Of a DNA stretch of 64,000 nucleotides, positions 12,392 to 26,301 are shown in pieces (position 1 is the stretch's first letter; every line of letters begins with the position of its first letter). This DNA comes from Pseudorasbora parva (taxonomy: Eukaryota > Chordata > Actinopteri > Cypriniformes > Gobionidae): positions 55,280,449 to 55,344,448 of the forward strand of contig NC_090175.1 in NCBI RefSeq assembly GCF_024679245.1. Reading direction: 5' to 3'. The notes under the pieces are model-generated. The model was not told the origin of the DNA. It did no database searches and saw nothing but the letters and a program-made list of their open reading frames with translations. The translations under genes and the position numbers were made by a program.

Positions 12392-13509
12392 TTTAACTCA
12401 TATAGCCCCTTTCCCAAGCTCACTACTGTTTATAAATAATTTGTTGGTTGAAACAGCAGGATAAACAACTAATATTGTAATTAGATATGAAAAATAAAAA
12501 ATGTAAGGCAAATAAGCGACAAAAACGTGTTGAAATAAATCAAATGTAGACTTGAACACTTGTTTTATGTTAGCATGTTGCTGCTATCAAACGCTTTTCA
12601 ATCAACAAACGGTCTCGCACTGCAATGAACAGCTCAGTTTGAATACGAATTAGGAACCGGTGTGTTTTCACCATAGTGTAATGCGTCTCTTTCAAAGGGG
12701 GATCAGATATGAAAACATACTAAAATCACTGCTGCTGACAAATCAATGCATCGCAGATTATTTCCAAGAACACACTGAGATCTTTACACATTCTAACCAA
12801 TAAAATAACTGGTAAAAAGCCATTATTAGCCACCGTGTCTGATGCATGAAAAAGTCATTTTACGTTATACATTCATATATGCGTGTGATATAATAACACT
12901 CGCCCTTAAAACGGCACACGTAATCCCAAGACAAACTAGCTGGGGCTCAACTGCTCCACGCTGACAGCTCTGCGTCAGTCCCGACCCCTCTGTAACCGTA
13001 TACACACACTGCTAATTAGCATCCCCCACCTGTCGTGCCAGTTCAGTGGCGCAGGCATCTGCTGGGTGTGAAATTGGCCACAGCCGATCTGGCTTTCATC
13101 CGTGAACCCTGCCAAACCCCTGCCGAGTCCTAACCTCAGCTGGCCATGTCCTCCAAAGCCAGACAGACAGAGGGACGAACGCTTTGCTCCACACACCTAT
13201 TGTCAAAGGACGCTGTCACATCCTGTTTCGCCCTGTTTATTGGCCGATGTAATGTGATCCGCCCGTTACGGTCTTGGGGCACGTGCAATCTGAAGCGGAT
13301 AAGAGCTGAGTGTGATTTAGATCACATTAGCGTTACTGTCTCTGTGTTTGAATTGTACCATCTATTTATCTTCTATCTTGAATCTATGGCTCTGTTCCAA
13401 AGCCTAGTGAGCTGAATCGCTGCCTACATAGGGAGATACCTTCTAAGAAAGCATTTTAGGAATTAGGAACTTTATAAACGATGATTTGAAAAGCTTTCAT
13501 GTTTACATT
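12392..13509. other. Unique sequence with a GC-richer core
   Basis: 12940-13330 is less AT-rich, free of repeat signatures and has a homeodomain-like GCTAATTAGC palindrome at 13011-13020. It has the look of a conserved non-coding block, but I cannot test conservation. Confidence 0.35.
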
Positions 13510-14722
13510 CAGGGCGATATGGGCGATATGATAAATTGTTTTTCTTTTTGTATTAGGGCATGGGGGAGGGGGGACTTTAACAATTAAATTCAAGCTTTTA
13601 AAATGTAATCAAATGAAAATATAACAACTAATTTACAAAAAAAATAGGGATGTACTGATATAATTTTTTTTAATATATTTGAAAGCCGATAACCGATATA
13701 TTGGGTTGGAGTTTTATTAATTTATTCATTTTTACATAATTTTGAGATCTTTTTTTATAGAGATGCACTGATACAAAAGTTTTGGCCGATATCAATAACT
13801 TTATATTTGAAACCCAAAAACCGATATATTGGCAAATAAATATAAATTACAAATACATTTTTGATTGTATAATTTTAAAATAATTTTTAGATCATTTTTA
13901 GATCTTTTTTTTATATTTAATATATTTGAAAGTTGATAACCAATATGGGTTAGGATTTTACTAAATATTATATAATTTTGAGATCCTTTTTATAGGGATG
14001 CACTGATATAAAGATTTTGGCTGATATAACAACCTATTATTTCTTTATATTTGAAAGTAGATTACCGATATATTGGCTGATAAATCTAAATCAAAAATGT
14101 TATATAATTTTTGAGAGCCTGATAACAAAACAAAAGTCTCCCCATTAAAGCCATGTCCCAAGCACACAATTATAATGCTCTTATTATAATTTTATGTAGC
14201 CGATATGACAGATTTGCGCTTCTCATGTTGCTCTGAAATCCATTTTTGAAGTGATTCCAGTCATATTTCAAGTGATTTATAACCATCATGGTGATAAGTG
14301 TGCATCTGAAGAGTCTCAGCTGAAGGAAATAACATGATTTATTTTTAATATATCGGCCACATTTTCTTATCGGACCTATAATGATAATATAAAAAAATGT
14401 ATACTGATATATTATACATCCCTGTGATTGTTTTGTCAAATAAAATGCTGTACAACAGAACTGCTTAAATTTAAAACATGGATAAATTTAGAAATAATAA
14501 TATTATTATACCTTTGAGAAGTGGCATAGGCTACAGTAGCGATATATTTCTGCAAAATTTCTTGAAGTTAAACCAAACCATTCGACGGTAGTTTTATTCC
14601 CAGATTAAACGGTGAAAAGCTTGTGATTAATTCATTTTGGGTAAATATGTTCAGAGATTATCATCATCATCAACATCAATTTTATTGCAATCTTGATATG
14701 TTACTGTTTATCGCCCAGCCAT
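13510..14722. mobile_element. hAT-like element with a nested GATATA-rich element
   Basis: Outer ends: AGGGCGATATGGGCGATATG at 13512 and, inverted, GGCTGGGCGATAAACAGTAA at 14720, the 'GGGCGATA' class of fish hAT ends. Inside, 13654-14424 is a second element with AGGGATGTACTGATATA ends. Its interior repeats a motif cluster (GATGCACTGATA, TTTGAAAG, CCGATATATTGG) several times. The same inner family is found inverted at 24595-25495. Confidence 0.6.
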
Positions 14723-14744
14723 ATTTATATTTACATTAAAAATG

Positions 14745-15165
14745 TAAAAATGTTTTTTAAAGAAGTCACCAAGGCTGCATTTGTTTGATCAAAAATACAA
14801 TAAAAATAGTGAAATATTATCCCAGTGTAAATCAGCTGTTTTGTATGTGAATATATAGCATTGTAATTTATTCCTGTTATCAAAGCTGAATTTATCATCA
14901 TTACTCCAGTGTCATATGATGCTTCAGAAATCACTCTCATATATACAAACATTTATGATTATTATCAGTGTTGAAAACTGTTGTGCTGCTTCATGTTTTT
15001 GTGTAAACCACGATATTTTTCAGGATTCTTTAATTAATAGAAAGTGCAAAAGAACAGAATTGATTTATCTTTCTATGCATACTTTTGATTTGCCACATTA
15101 TCTAACACAGAATATTATCATCATAAACAGTCGCTGCCTTTTTTTCAAGAGTTTCTTGAAAATTT
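14745..15165. repeat. Dispersed cyprinid repeat ('CACCAAGGCTGCATTTG' type)
   Basis: Contains CACCAAGGCTGCATTTGTTT, TTATTCCTGTTATCAAAGCT and GTTGAAAACTGTTGTGCTGC, in the order I recall from a very common cyprinid repeat. A second copy is at 28166-28745. Internal open frames have no meaning. Confidence 0.7.
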
Positions 15166-15965
15166 GATTTAAGACTCAAGTTACAGGCAAACATCAATTC
15201 ATCTTAGACTAATGAGCTGACGTTATGAAAGTAAGATCACAGGCAGAACTATTTCTGAAATGCATCTGTGTTACTAATAATTCTTCAGTAAAATGAATGA
15301 ACTGAGCGGCCGTTAAACAACACGCTTGTTTTTAAGCAAACGCTCATTTCAATCAAGATCTTTCATTCCAAGCGAATCCGGCAGTATTTTGCATATTTGC
15401 TTTGATTTTGAAGTCCTCCCAGAACACTAATTATAGCATATTTGTTCTTCTGTCAGATGAAAATGATTCGTTTCAAGAGACTGAACAAGGATTTAGGCTG
15501 CCCGTGCTGACAGCCATTAATGTTGTGTGAAGTAAACAATCGATAAATGTGTTCATGCGCCAGGACCGATCGCCGAACGCTCCAACAACGAACCTCAAGG
15601 CGTCTGTCACATGGGCGTCAGGTGACAGGGCTGTTTTCCCAGCTAGGCTCTGCTTTCCTAGAGACGGAGACGTTTCTCAGCCACGTCAGGCACAAAGCAC
15701 TGCATCCGACACATATCTGTGGCTGACAAACTAGCCAATCATGAAGCCTTCAGTTATGACATCATTAAACAACCGGCATGCAAGCGTGAAACATATTGAA
15801 ACATCAATCCAGTGATCAAAACCTGGACTCTGAGCACATACACTGATGCTCGCTTAGAAGTGCTGCATGAAACTAATAACCACATTTTTGCATTGCATAT
15901 GCAAAATAAATAGATGTTTAGCATCTCACAAATGCATTTCTTTCATCTGTTTTAAAGATGTTCAG
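15166..15965. other. Unique intronic sequence
   Basis: No repeat or gene recognised; 15540-15740 is GC-richer and could be conserved non-coding. Confidence 0.4.
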
Positions 15966-16535
15966 TTAAAGGGTTAATTCACCCAAAAATGAAATTGATG
16001 TCATTAACTCCTCATCCTAATGTCGTTCCACACCTGTAAGACCTCCGTTCATCTTCACACACAGTTTAAGATATTTTATATTTAGTCCGAGAGCGTATGC
16101 AAGTGTATGCACACTGTACTGTCCATGTCCAGAAAGGGAATAAAAACATCATCAAAGTAGTCCATATGAGACATCAGTGGGTTAATTAGTCTCTTGAAGC
16201 ATCCAAAATACATTTTAGTCCAAAAATATCAAAAACTACGACTTTTTTAATTAATCATGACTCAATAAGCTGATTCATGACCATTTGAATCTTTATTTGA
16301 GGTTTGAAAACAAACATGGAAGAGAAGACAATGCTGAATAAAGTCGTAGTTTTTGTTTTTATTCCCTTTCTGGACATGGACAGTATAGTGTGCATACACT
16401 TGCATACGCTCTCCGACTAAATATAAAATATCTTAAACTGTGTGTGAAGATGAACAGAGGTCTTACGGGTGTGGAACGACATTAGGGTGAGGAGTTAATG
16501 ACAGACATTAATTTTTGGGTGAATTAACCCTTTAA
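15966..16535. mobile_element. Fold-back TTAA MITE (Angel-like), copy 2
   Basis: TTAA at 15966-15969 and 16532-16535. The left arm (to about 16145) and right arm (from about 16360) are near-perfect inverted repeats of some 175 bp, both containing AGAGCGTATGCAAGTGTATG or its complement. This is the most complete copy of the family also at 1047 and 44686. Confidence 0.88.
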
Positions 16536-16684
16536 GTTACATATCTGAATCTTGAGAATGAATAGCCGTTTATAATAATTTGAGTATTCATTAAAAAGAG
16601 GCATTAAATGTTACTTTACCTGTGAATAATGCTGTTAGGCGCTCTTCTTCAGACAGACCAAATGAAGATCTTTATCAGTATATA

Positions 16685-17569
16685 TTAAAAGGATCGTTCA
16701 CCCAAAATTGAAAATCATTCCATAATTTATTCACCCTCAAGCCATCCTCGGTGTATATGAGTTTCTACTTTCAGCCAAACACAATTAGGGTTATATTAAA
16801 AAAAAAATATTCCAAGCTTTATAATGGCAGTGAATTGTAGGTACCTTATTTTGAAGCCCCAAAAAGTACATCCAGCCATCATAAAAGTGCTCCATACGTC
16901 TCTAGAGGGTTAATAAAGGCCTGATATGAAAAATATCCACATTTATAACTTTATAAACTATAAATCATTGGCTTCCGGTAATGGTCGTAAGTCGAATTCT
17001 GGCTGAAGAAGGATGACCTCTGACCTGGAAGGCTTGAGAGCGAGTAAATTTAGAGCCCTAAATATGGACTTTTATATAGTGCCTTTAAAAGTTAAATTCT
17101 CAAGACACTTTACACAAAAACAAAAACAAAGAAATATGTTGTGTGTTTAATTTTTTCTGGCAATCAAATAAAGGCATAAAACATTAATTTAATTGATCTT
17201 TTATTCATACTGTATGATATTAAACAAACTGTTTTATGAAACAAAGTGCTGCACAACAGAGCGTTGCTGTTCCAATTAAAACATGGAAGAAACATTTATT
17301 TTTCCTTAATTATAGTTAATTAAGTTAATAATAATAATTATTATTATGTTATTATTGTGACATAGCTAAATTCTACTGTACGACAAATATATTTCTGTCA
17401 TAATTTCTTCAGGTTAAACCAAACTTTTCTTCAATTTGACTTAAGTATGACCTGATGTTGATTTATTCATCCAAGATTGGAAAAATTCTTTGACTGGATT
17501 CCATCAGTGTTTTCACGGGGCCTATAAATTATAGGATGATTTTCATCTTTGGGTGAACTAACCCTTTAA
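16685..17569. mobile_element. TTAA MITE (related family)
   Basis: TTAAAAGGATCGTTCACCC at left, GGGTGAACTAACCCTTTAA at right. The left half includes CTTTATAATGGCAGTGAATT, typical of a common cyprinid MITE. The interior from about 17060 to 17490 is AT-rich and may be a separate insertion. Confidence 0.72.
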
Positions 17570-18740
17570 TCATCAGTCCACTTCTAGTTACTAGGTGTTT
17601 TTTACTGAACCAAGTAAGTTTGTGAGATGTTTTAATGAGTTTTATCTTCTAACAGGTGATTAACTCGAATGTAAATGGCTTATTAAAACAAGTAGAAAGC
17701 AAAAAAAAAGGCTGTCAAAGCAATTATCCGCTTATTTCTAGCTTCTAGGTCTCTGTGGGATTTTGTTAACTAGTTTCTTCATCTATCCTAAGTGAACAAT
17801 AGCAAGCAGCACAAATGACTAATCACTAGTGAACTAAATATGCTGACCTCAGAGTCTTAACATCAATGCAGCATCGATGGATCTTCCTGAGCTTGCGGAT
17901 GCATGGTCCCATGGCACATAAAGCTGGGAAAACTGCCACTCAGGTCGGCTAAACGATATTCACAAAGCGGCCCTCCAATTGGGAGTCCAACAGTAACTTA
18001 AAGGTTACAGGCTAATTAGACGAGGCTTCTGATTTCAAAGCCTCTCGGCTCATTAAAGCATATTGGCCTCCAAACACCAGCTGTGGCCTCCCGGTCTATC
18101 TCTCCTGTTCTCCGGCGGTGGAGGCCTTCACCGAGGGAACCACGCAATCGGATCGGATCCGCCACATTGGAACATTTTGGAGCTACAGCGTGGCCTGTTT
18201 TTCTGCTTATGTCTCATTACGGCGAGGGATACAGTGGGAAATCAAGGGTGATTGCAGATTTGATTGAATGGGATATGTAGAACGGGAAATCTGTGTGGTA
18301 GGAAATGACTGTAATGTTCTGAGGTTGCGCTAGCATTACAAAAGATGATGGATTTAATCTGCCATCGGATAGAATCCATAACGAGAGCCTTCAGGAATAT
18401 TTTGCCATCCTGAATATGGTCTTGGCCATCTTGGATTGATTTGTTAAATGCCAATTACAAATAGAAGTAAATCAAAAGTCAATTCCGCTTTACATTTCAC
18501 AAGTGGTTGCGATTGGCTCATCTGCTGGTTTTCTCCAAATACATTTTTTCTCCAGTTTAAATTTTCAAAGAAATATGTTTTGCATTATAGGCAAACCTTT
18601 GACCACAAAATGCACATTTGTCCAGAAAAGCCTAATAACTGTCTTGTTTGTTGGAATCCAACTACGTAATCATCTGTTCTTGGAAAAAACTCCTTGTATT
18701 GTTTAATGGAAGAAAGCAAGGCTTGAAACTGCGATAACAA
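17570..18740. other. Unique sequence, possible conserved non-coding block
   Basis: 17860-18250 is GC-richer than the surrounding intron and shows no repeat hallmarks (for example GGAGTCCAACAGTAACTTAA). The overlapping 62-73-codon frames have no recognisable motif. Confidence 0.35.
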
Positions 18741-18790
18741 GTGGGGCTGAGTATTGACACAAATTTCACGATTCGATTCATAAGCTTGCA

Positions 18791-19882
18791 ATTGACCCTT
18801 CGCTAAGCCCCGCCCCCCGTAGTTACTGTTGCTACGCCTGTCAAGCTTTCGCGCCTGGCACGTCTATTACAGTATGTATGCGCCGGTGTCAGACATTTCC
18901 GAGGAGATAATTAGTCATTTCTGGCGAACGGGAAATATCTGAGAGAGTAAGAAAAAAGGGACTGCAGTATGTATTTGCGGGATATATCCGCGACATATTA
19001 TGCAACCGATTACAGAATAATTTCAATAAAATTGAAGCTAAAGCCTATGGTCTCAGCGCAATCAGCAGCTGCCTCATATGTATGTTCATGCACAACAGGG
19101 TAAGTAAAATGAGAAAATAATCGAATAATTATAAATCAAACAACTTATCAATAAATCTTGTGGAATAAACACAAGACATTAGCCTGAAAACTTTGCAATG
19201 CTTCTCCGGCTTAACGTTATATTTAGCGCGCCGGGCTACTGCTCATATGTCGCGTGTCTATAATCTACTCCTTGGACCTGGCACTAGCCTGAGATTCTGA
19301 CCTGAGCCATTCATCAAAAACCACACATTTACTGAAACCTTATAACAGAAACCCACTCTCAAACATGATGGGTTTTATTAATATTATAAACACAGCCACT
19401 GCAACAATCCTTATGATGAAGGTCTAAATTTGCACACATTTTGTCTAAACAAAACTACAATACAAAACTAATAAATAAAGCTAAGACAGTTCTTTTTATA
19501 GTCTATATACTGCATCATATGTTGTAAGTTGCATCAGTTGCATCAGTCAAAAACCTCATGTATTTTCAGTTTGTTGAAGCAAACGTAGGTGTTTTTTGTT
19601 AATCCTGACGACATTTAACGTTGTGAATGGGGTCTCACACACACCGCTTGATTCAAGGCTGGTATTTCTTACCTTCAGTATTACGTTTTGGGGAAGGAAA
19701 AAAAATACACCATCTGTCCAAACTTTTAGGATAGGCATCAGATTCGCACAATCCATACACACAGATTTGCATTGGCATGTTTCCCTCGCTCGAAAGCTTG
19801 ACAGACCTTCCGTGCCTAGTTACGGTTGCTAAGCCACGATTGGCCTGTGGTGGTATTCGGGCGTGGCTTAGCGAAGGGTCAA
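18791..19882. mobile_element. DNA transposon with THAP-type relic
   Basis: Inverted ends AATTGACCCTTCGCTAAGCC at both sides (18791; complement ending 19882), then C/A and CGCCC. It sits inside a more worn hAT-type sequence, since GGGGCTGAGTATTGACACAA (from 18743) and TTTCGATTCGATTATTTTGG (from 19890) lie on either side. A THAP-like exon remains near the right end. Another stretch open on the plus strand (about 18960-19100) ends at a donor-like AACAGGGTAAGTA. Length 1.09 kb, too short for an intact transposase. Confidence 0.78.
19673..19778 (-). pseudogene. THAP-like zinc-finger exon relic
   Basis: Minus-strand reading from the ATG at 19778 gives MPMQICVYGLCESDAYPKSL and then DRWCIFFPSPKRNTE, 35 codons, followed by a good donor (GAAG|GTAAGA, GT at 19672-19671). 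Cys6 and Cys11 fit the start of a THAP domain (C-x(2-4)-C then an aromatic/FP segment). The later Cys-x2-His half would be on a following exon, which I could not find in the element, so it is probably deleted. The reading was worked out by hand; the THAP call rests on pattern memory. Confidence 0.5.
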
Positions 19883-20036
19883 TTAGATTAGATTTCGATT
19901 CGATTATTTTGGATGTATATCAGGACAGCTACGCTGTACCTTGACTCAGTTGAGTTAAAGATTCAATGACTCATTCATAAAAAACTAACTCATTCTTGAA
20001 CAAATCAGCCGTTTGATCGACTCAATGACTCACTCA

Positions 20037-20462
20037 TTAAAGGGTTAGTTCACCCAAAAAGAAAAATAGTTATTTACATGTAGTATTTAGTATTTATGTT
20101 ATTTTTTTACCTCATATCCCGACGAGTCTTGATGAGAACTCGTCGGGATATGAGGTAAAAAAAAAAAAAAATACTGTTGTGTTTCTCACAGAAACCGATC
20201 GGTTCGTGTCTTAAGACATCAATGTGTCGTCAGGAGCAGCAGGGTTTTTGTGCACGTTCTCTAAGCATGTTTTTTTGTTTGTTTGTTTTGCTTTCATAGA
20301 CTTGTTACCTATTCACCCCATTATATGACCTACACAGCAACGGTTGAGTTAAAAATCTTCATTTGTGTTCTACTGAAGAAGCAAACACACCTACATGTTG
20401 GATGCACTGGGGGTCAGCAGATAAACATCACATTTTCATTTTTGGGTGAACTATCCCTTTAA
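20037..20462. mobile_element. TTAA MITE with an internal perfect hairpin
   Basis: TTAA-AGGGTTAGTTCACCC at 20037 and GGGTGAACTATCCCT-TTAA ending 20462. Inside, 20102-20127 and 20138-20163 are exact inverted repeats of 26 bp around a 10-base loop. Confidence 0.85.
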
Positions 20463-20857
20463 GATGGTCACCTGCCGCCACCTACTGGTGGTTTAGTTTC
20501 ATGTTTAAACGTTTCACTCTTTACAACATTTCTTATTTGCTTATTCAAAATATATTTGAAAACAACATAAATCACATTTGCTGCATTTGTAATTTTTCAG
20601 TAAATTTTCATGTAATTTTTTTATTTGATTGCTAACAGCCCTACAGTGTCTTATTATTCTAATTTAATTTATTGATCAAATTTAAGAACTTAAAATGAAA
20701 GATGAAGCACTAATAAGATTAGGGGGAAATGCTCTTTATTAAGGGGAAAAAAAAGAATAAATATCACTAATATGCAGATTGAAATATGACTAAACAGATG
20801 ATGAGAATATTGCTTCAGAATAAACTACAAAAATACAAGCAACTTTTTATTTTTTAA
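20463..20857. other. AT-rich unique sequence
   Basis: No gene or element recognised. Confidence 0.4.
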
Positions 20858-20925
20858 TGTATAATATAATATAATATAATATAATATAATATAATATAAT
20901 ATAATATAATATAATATAATATAAT

Positions 20926-21560
20926 TAGGGCCGGGACTTTAACGCGTTAATTAAGATTAATTAATTACGGGACTTTTACGCGTTAATTAAGATTAATTAC
21001 GCAAAAAATAAATAATTGTAACCACACGTATTTTTGCACCGCGGAACGTTTTTCAATGAATGAGTTTCGACGGAGCGATTATACTGGAACACCAACTCGC
21101 GTTCATGAATGGTTCACGAGACGAGTCACGACAACAACACATGAACGAAGAAGCTGATGAGACCGCTTTGCTTGGCCCCGTGGATGGGAAATATTTTTAA
21201 AAAACGAAAGGATGGAAGCGTCGACAAGAGCAAGGTTGTGTGCAAGCTTTACAACAAGGAATTTGCGTATCACCGCAGCACATCGAGCCTCAAATATCAC
21301 AAGTATGCTTTTGCTAAACTTAATGGCAAACATTGCGCTGGTCTGCTGGACTGAAATAAATAAACAATATTTAGTTGATTAAGCTTATGTATTCAGTCAT
21401 TATTCAATGGTATACTAAAAATCCATGTGAAAAATGATGTTATTTCTCACTGTTCTCAGGCCAAATATTTATATGCAATTAAAATGCGATTAATTTCGAT
21501 TAATTAATTACAAAGCCTCTAATTAATTAGATTAATTTTTTTAATCGAGTCCCGGCCCTA
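20926..21560 (+). mobile_element. hAT element with BED relic, 8-bp duplication
   Basis: Ends TAGGGCCGGGACT at both sides. Flanking AATATAAT at 20918-20925 and 21561-21568 is an exact 8-bp repeat, though the 5-bp array makes this less informative. The left subterminal region carries a tandem duplication of GGGACTTT(A/T)ACGCGTTAATT. Length 635 bp. Confidence 0.88.
21157..21351 (+). pseudogene. BED-type zinc-finger remnant of a hAT transposase
   Basis: The 65-codon frame contains DKSKVVCKLYNKEFAYHRST then SSLKYH. This matches the BED finger core of fish hAT transposases (CKLCNKEF..HRSTSSLKYHL). The second metal-binding Cys has become Tyr and the frame stops soon after, so it cannot be a working finger. 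It is the only coding trace left in the element. Confidence 0.72.
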
Positions 21561-21705
21561 AATATAATATAATATAATTAATATAATATAATATAATATA
21601 ATATAATATAATATAATATAATATAATATAATATAATATAATATAATTAATATAATAAAACAAAACATAATATAATTAATAAAATAAAACATAAAATGAT
21701 ATAAT

Positions 21706-22790
21706 ATAATATATAAACATTTTTGTTATGGTGATTCTAAATGTTTGCTGACACTCCTAACTTTTTGAAGTGCTACCAAGTTAATTTCGAGCCCTGGGAA
21801 GGGATGTTTTTCCCAGGAAAACCTTGATGTTGACTCTTAACAGACTTGGAAGGTTCCAGGTTCAATACAAGTAGCAACAGCGTTTATTGCATAATGTTTA
21901 TCATCATCACAGAAAATAACTTAAAGGATCCTAAATTGTAAATCTCATCTACTGTCTGAATTCTCATGTAAAATTACGTCTGACTAATAAAAAAAACAAA
22001 AAAAAACAAGTGCATGCAGCAAGCAAACAAAGTAGCATGTTATTAGAAACCGTCCCGTAACCACTTGAAAGAATGTTGACACAGTAGCCAAGAGCCGCTC
22101 CGAGGTCTGTTTCTAATATCCTAATATTCCATAACAGATCCCCGGCTCCATGCGGATAGGTATGCGAAAGAAATACATTTGGGAAGCAAGTGGAACACAC
22201 GCGCAGGTGCACTGCAGCATTAACCAGCCGCAGCTGACAGTAAGAGCAACACGCGGAGCTAACCAGCTGCAGCTGACATCAACAAACGGATCCTGCGGTA
22301 GCCCCGGAGAAGCTCAGACTATTTTTTCGTTCAGGAGTCACGAGTCCGAGCAGATTCTGCATTGATGTGGCAGCCGCCTCCACCCCCACGGCTGGGGAAA
22401 AGTGAAGTCACATGGATCAAATGCAGGCCGACGTGTCATGGAGGCCCCGGTCAGGAATGAGAGGGCTGCAGAACTCATCAAAGTCACTCCCTAGCAGCGG
22501 CCTGACGTTAAGCTCAAGTCAGCATTTCATTGTTTTGTGAATGACCTGGGGGATTGACACCCTGCCGAGCGAACACATTCCCCCGCATGTTTGCTCTGGT
22601 GAGGGCGCGGCTCGCTCTGGTGGATTGCACTGACAAACAAAATGTGCAGCAAGCCCGTCTCAGTCGAGTTGAGAGTGACTGAAATCAATCTTAAAATGGA
22701 GCCAAAAGCTGAAATGCAGTGAATCGAGGCAGTTAACGACACTACAAATCACAAAGAAAAAACACCCTTTTAGGAAAAAGAAAAAAATAT
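21706..22790. other. Unique sequence, GC-richer core
   Basis: 22080-22560 is GC-richer and repeat-free, holding CAGCTGACAGTAAGAGCAAC and a near copy CAGCTGACATCAACAAACG 46 bases later. It could be conserved non-coding; no gene recognised. Confidence 0.35.
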
Positions 22791-24594
<1,804 letters not shown>

Positions 24595-25495
24595 TTTTAA
24601 TTGTTATCGTTATCGGTGCGATTTAATTAAAGCCGATAGTGTTATTTCCTTCAGCTGAGACACTTCAGGTGTGCACTGTTCCCCATGATGGTTATGAATC
24701 GCTTGAAATATGATTGAAATCACTTGAATAAATAAAAAATACAGTTCAGTGCAACATTTCAGCACTTTTAATGGGGAGACTCTCAAAAATTAGATAAAAA
24801 TGTTGATTTACATTTATCAGACAATATATCGGATATTGGCTTTCAAATGTAAAGAATTATCGGTTATCATATTGGCCAAAAATTTTATATCGGGCATCCC
24901 AATAAAAAAGGGTTCTCAAAATGATATAAGAACGTTGATTTATCGGCCAATATATCAGCGTTCAGCTTTCAAATATAAAGAATTATCGGTATCTGCCAAC
25001 ATTGTCATATTGGTGCATTACTATAAAAAAAGATCTCCCAAAAAATTATGTAAAATAAATAATAATATATAAAAATATATAATTCATTTATATAAAATTT
25101 AAAAAAAATGATAAAAAAAATTGGATTTAGATTTATCGGCTAATATATCGGTTATCAGCTTTCAAATATAATGAATGATCGGTTACGGGTATCTTCATAT
25201 GAGTGCATCCCTATAAAAAATTATTTCAAAGTTATATAAAAAATAATAAAAATCAAAAATAATATATAAAAATGTGGATTTAGATTTATCGGCCAATATA
25301 TCGGTTATCGGCTTTATCGGGCAATTACTATCAGATTTTTTTTTATTATCGGTATCTGTCAAAATTTTCATATCAGGGCATCCCTATAAAAAAGGATCTC
25401 AAAATTATATACAATCAAAAATTATATTTGAATTTGGATTTATCTGCCATTATATCAGTTATCGGTATTGGCCAAATTGTTCATATCTCTAGAAA
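24595..25495. mobile_element. GATATA-rich element, inverted relative of 13654-14424
   Basis: At least five degenerate units (near 24800, 24930, 25120, 25275 and 25435) each run GATTTA-TCGGCCAATATATCGG-TTTCAAATATAAAGAAT-CATATCGGGCATCCC. The left segment (24600-24790) shares TCAGCTGAGACAC, CCATGATGGTTATGAATC and TTTTAATGGGGAGACT with the first cluster in inverted orientation. This looks like a hAT-type terminal repeat that was multiplied in tandem. Confidence 0.6.
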
Positions 25496-26300
25496 AAGTA
25501 GTACGCGTTATTTCGTTAGAAACATTGTTTAATTTCAAAGATCAATACTCGAAACGAATCACTCACTACATTGCATTTGATGCATTAATTTTAATTTCTC
25601 AATTTTTCCGTTACTAGCGTAATGCAAGAGGAAGAAAAGAACACTGTAACTTGTTACTGAAAAAGTTTATCCCAACACTGACTCGCTGGCCTTCTTCAAA
25701 TGCCACGGCCTTGAATATGAAGTCATGCTGCGGTCAAGCAGGAAACTCGCTGTGCTGTATTGTCTATAAAAATGGAAAGCGTGTACAGTAACATCAGCCT
25801 CTCGGCTGGATCTCTTTGTTCTGGTCGGGACAGGACGTTCAGCACAATGCAGCACACACCTGCATTTTAAAAGGACAAACAGCAGACTCTCACGGCTGCC
25901 GTGCCTCATATGCTGAGGTCGGCAGGACGGCGTCACAATGAAACAGTGAGCGTTACAAATGAGCCCACTGACCAGATTCATTATCTGTTAATGCAGAGCA
26001 CATGGCTGATTGGAAAACAACTCGGGCTTTTGTGCATCTTCACAAGGTCAACGCAGTCAGAGGAACTCACGAGTCTCCGCAGCACCTCCGGCTGCTCGAG
26101 TCCCGTCGCGAGCGAGAGAATCTGATGACCGTCGGCTCCCAGGGGCCAAAGACTCGAGCTCAATGGGCCCCTGTGTTCCAGATTCAATTAATACAGCAAT
26201 ACGCAATCTCAGTTCAAATGCCTGGGCCAAACAAGAAACAACAAATGAAGGGATTTGAGGTCAGTTTGTATTATCCAGTATATCTATAAGTTTTCAATTA
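25496..26300. other. Unique sequence, GC-richer core
   Basis: 25680-26260 shows no repeat hallmarks. The 68-104-codon frames overlap on both strands and have no family motif. Confidence 0.35.
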
Positions 26301-26301
26301 A

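Larger units (their letters stand above)
20858..21705. repeat. (ATAAT)n pentanucleotide array split by a hAT
   Basis: ATAAT units at 20858-20925 resume at 21561 and run to about 21705, becoming irregular. The two halves were one array before the hAT inserted. Confidence 0.92.
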
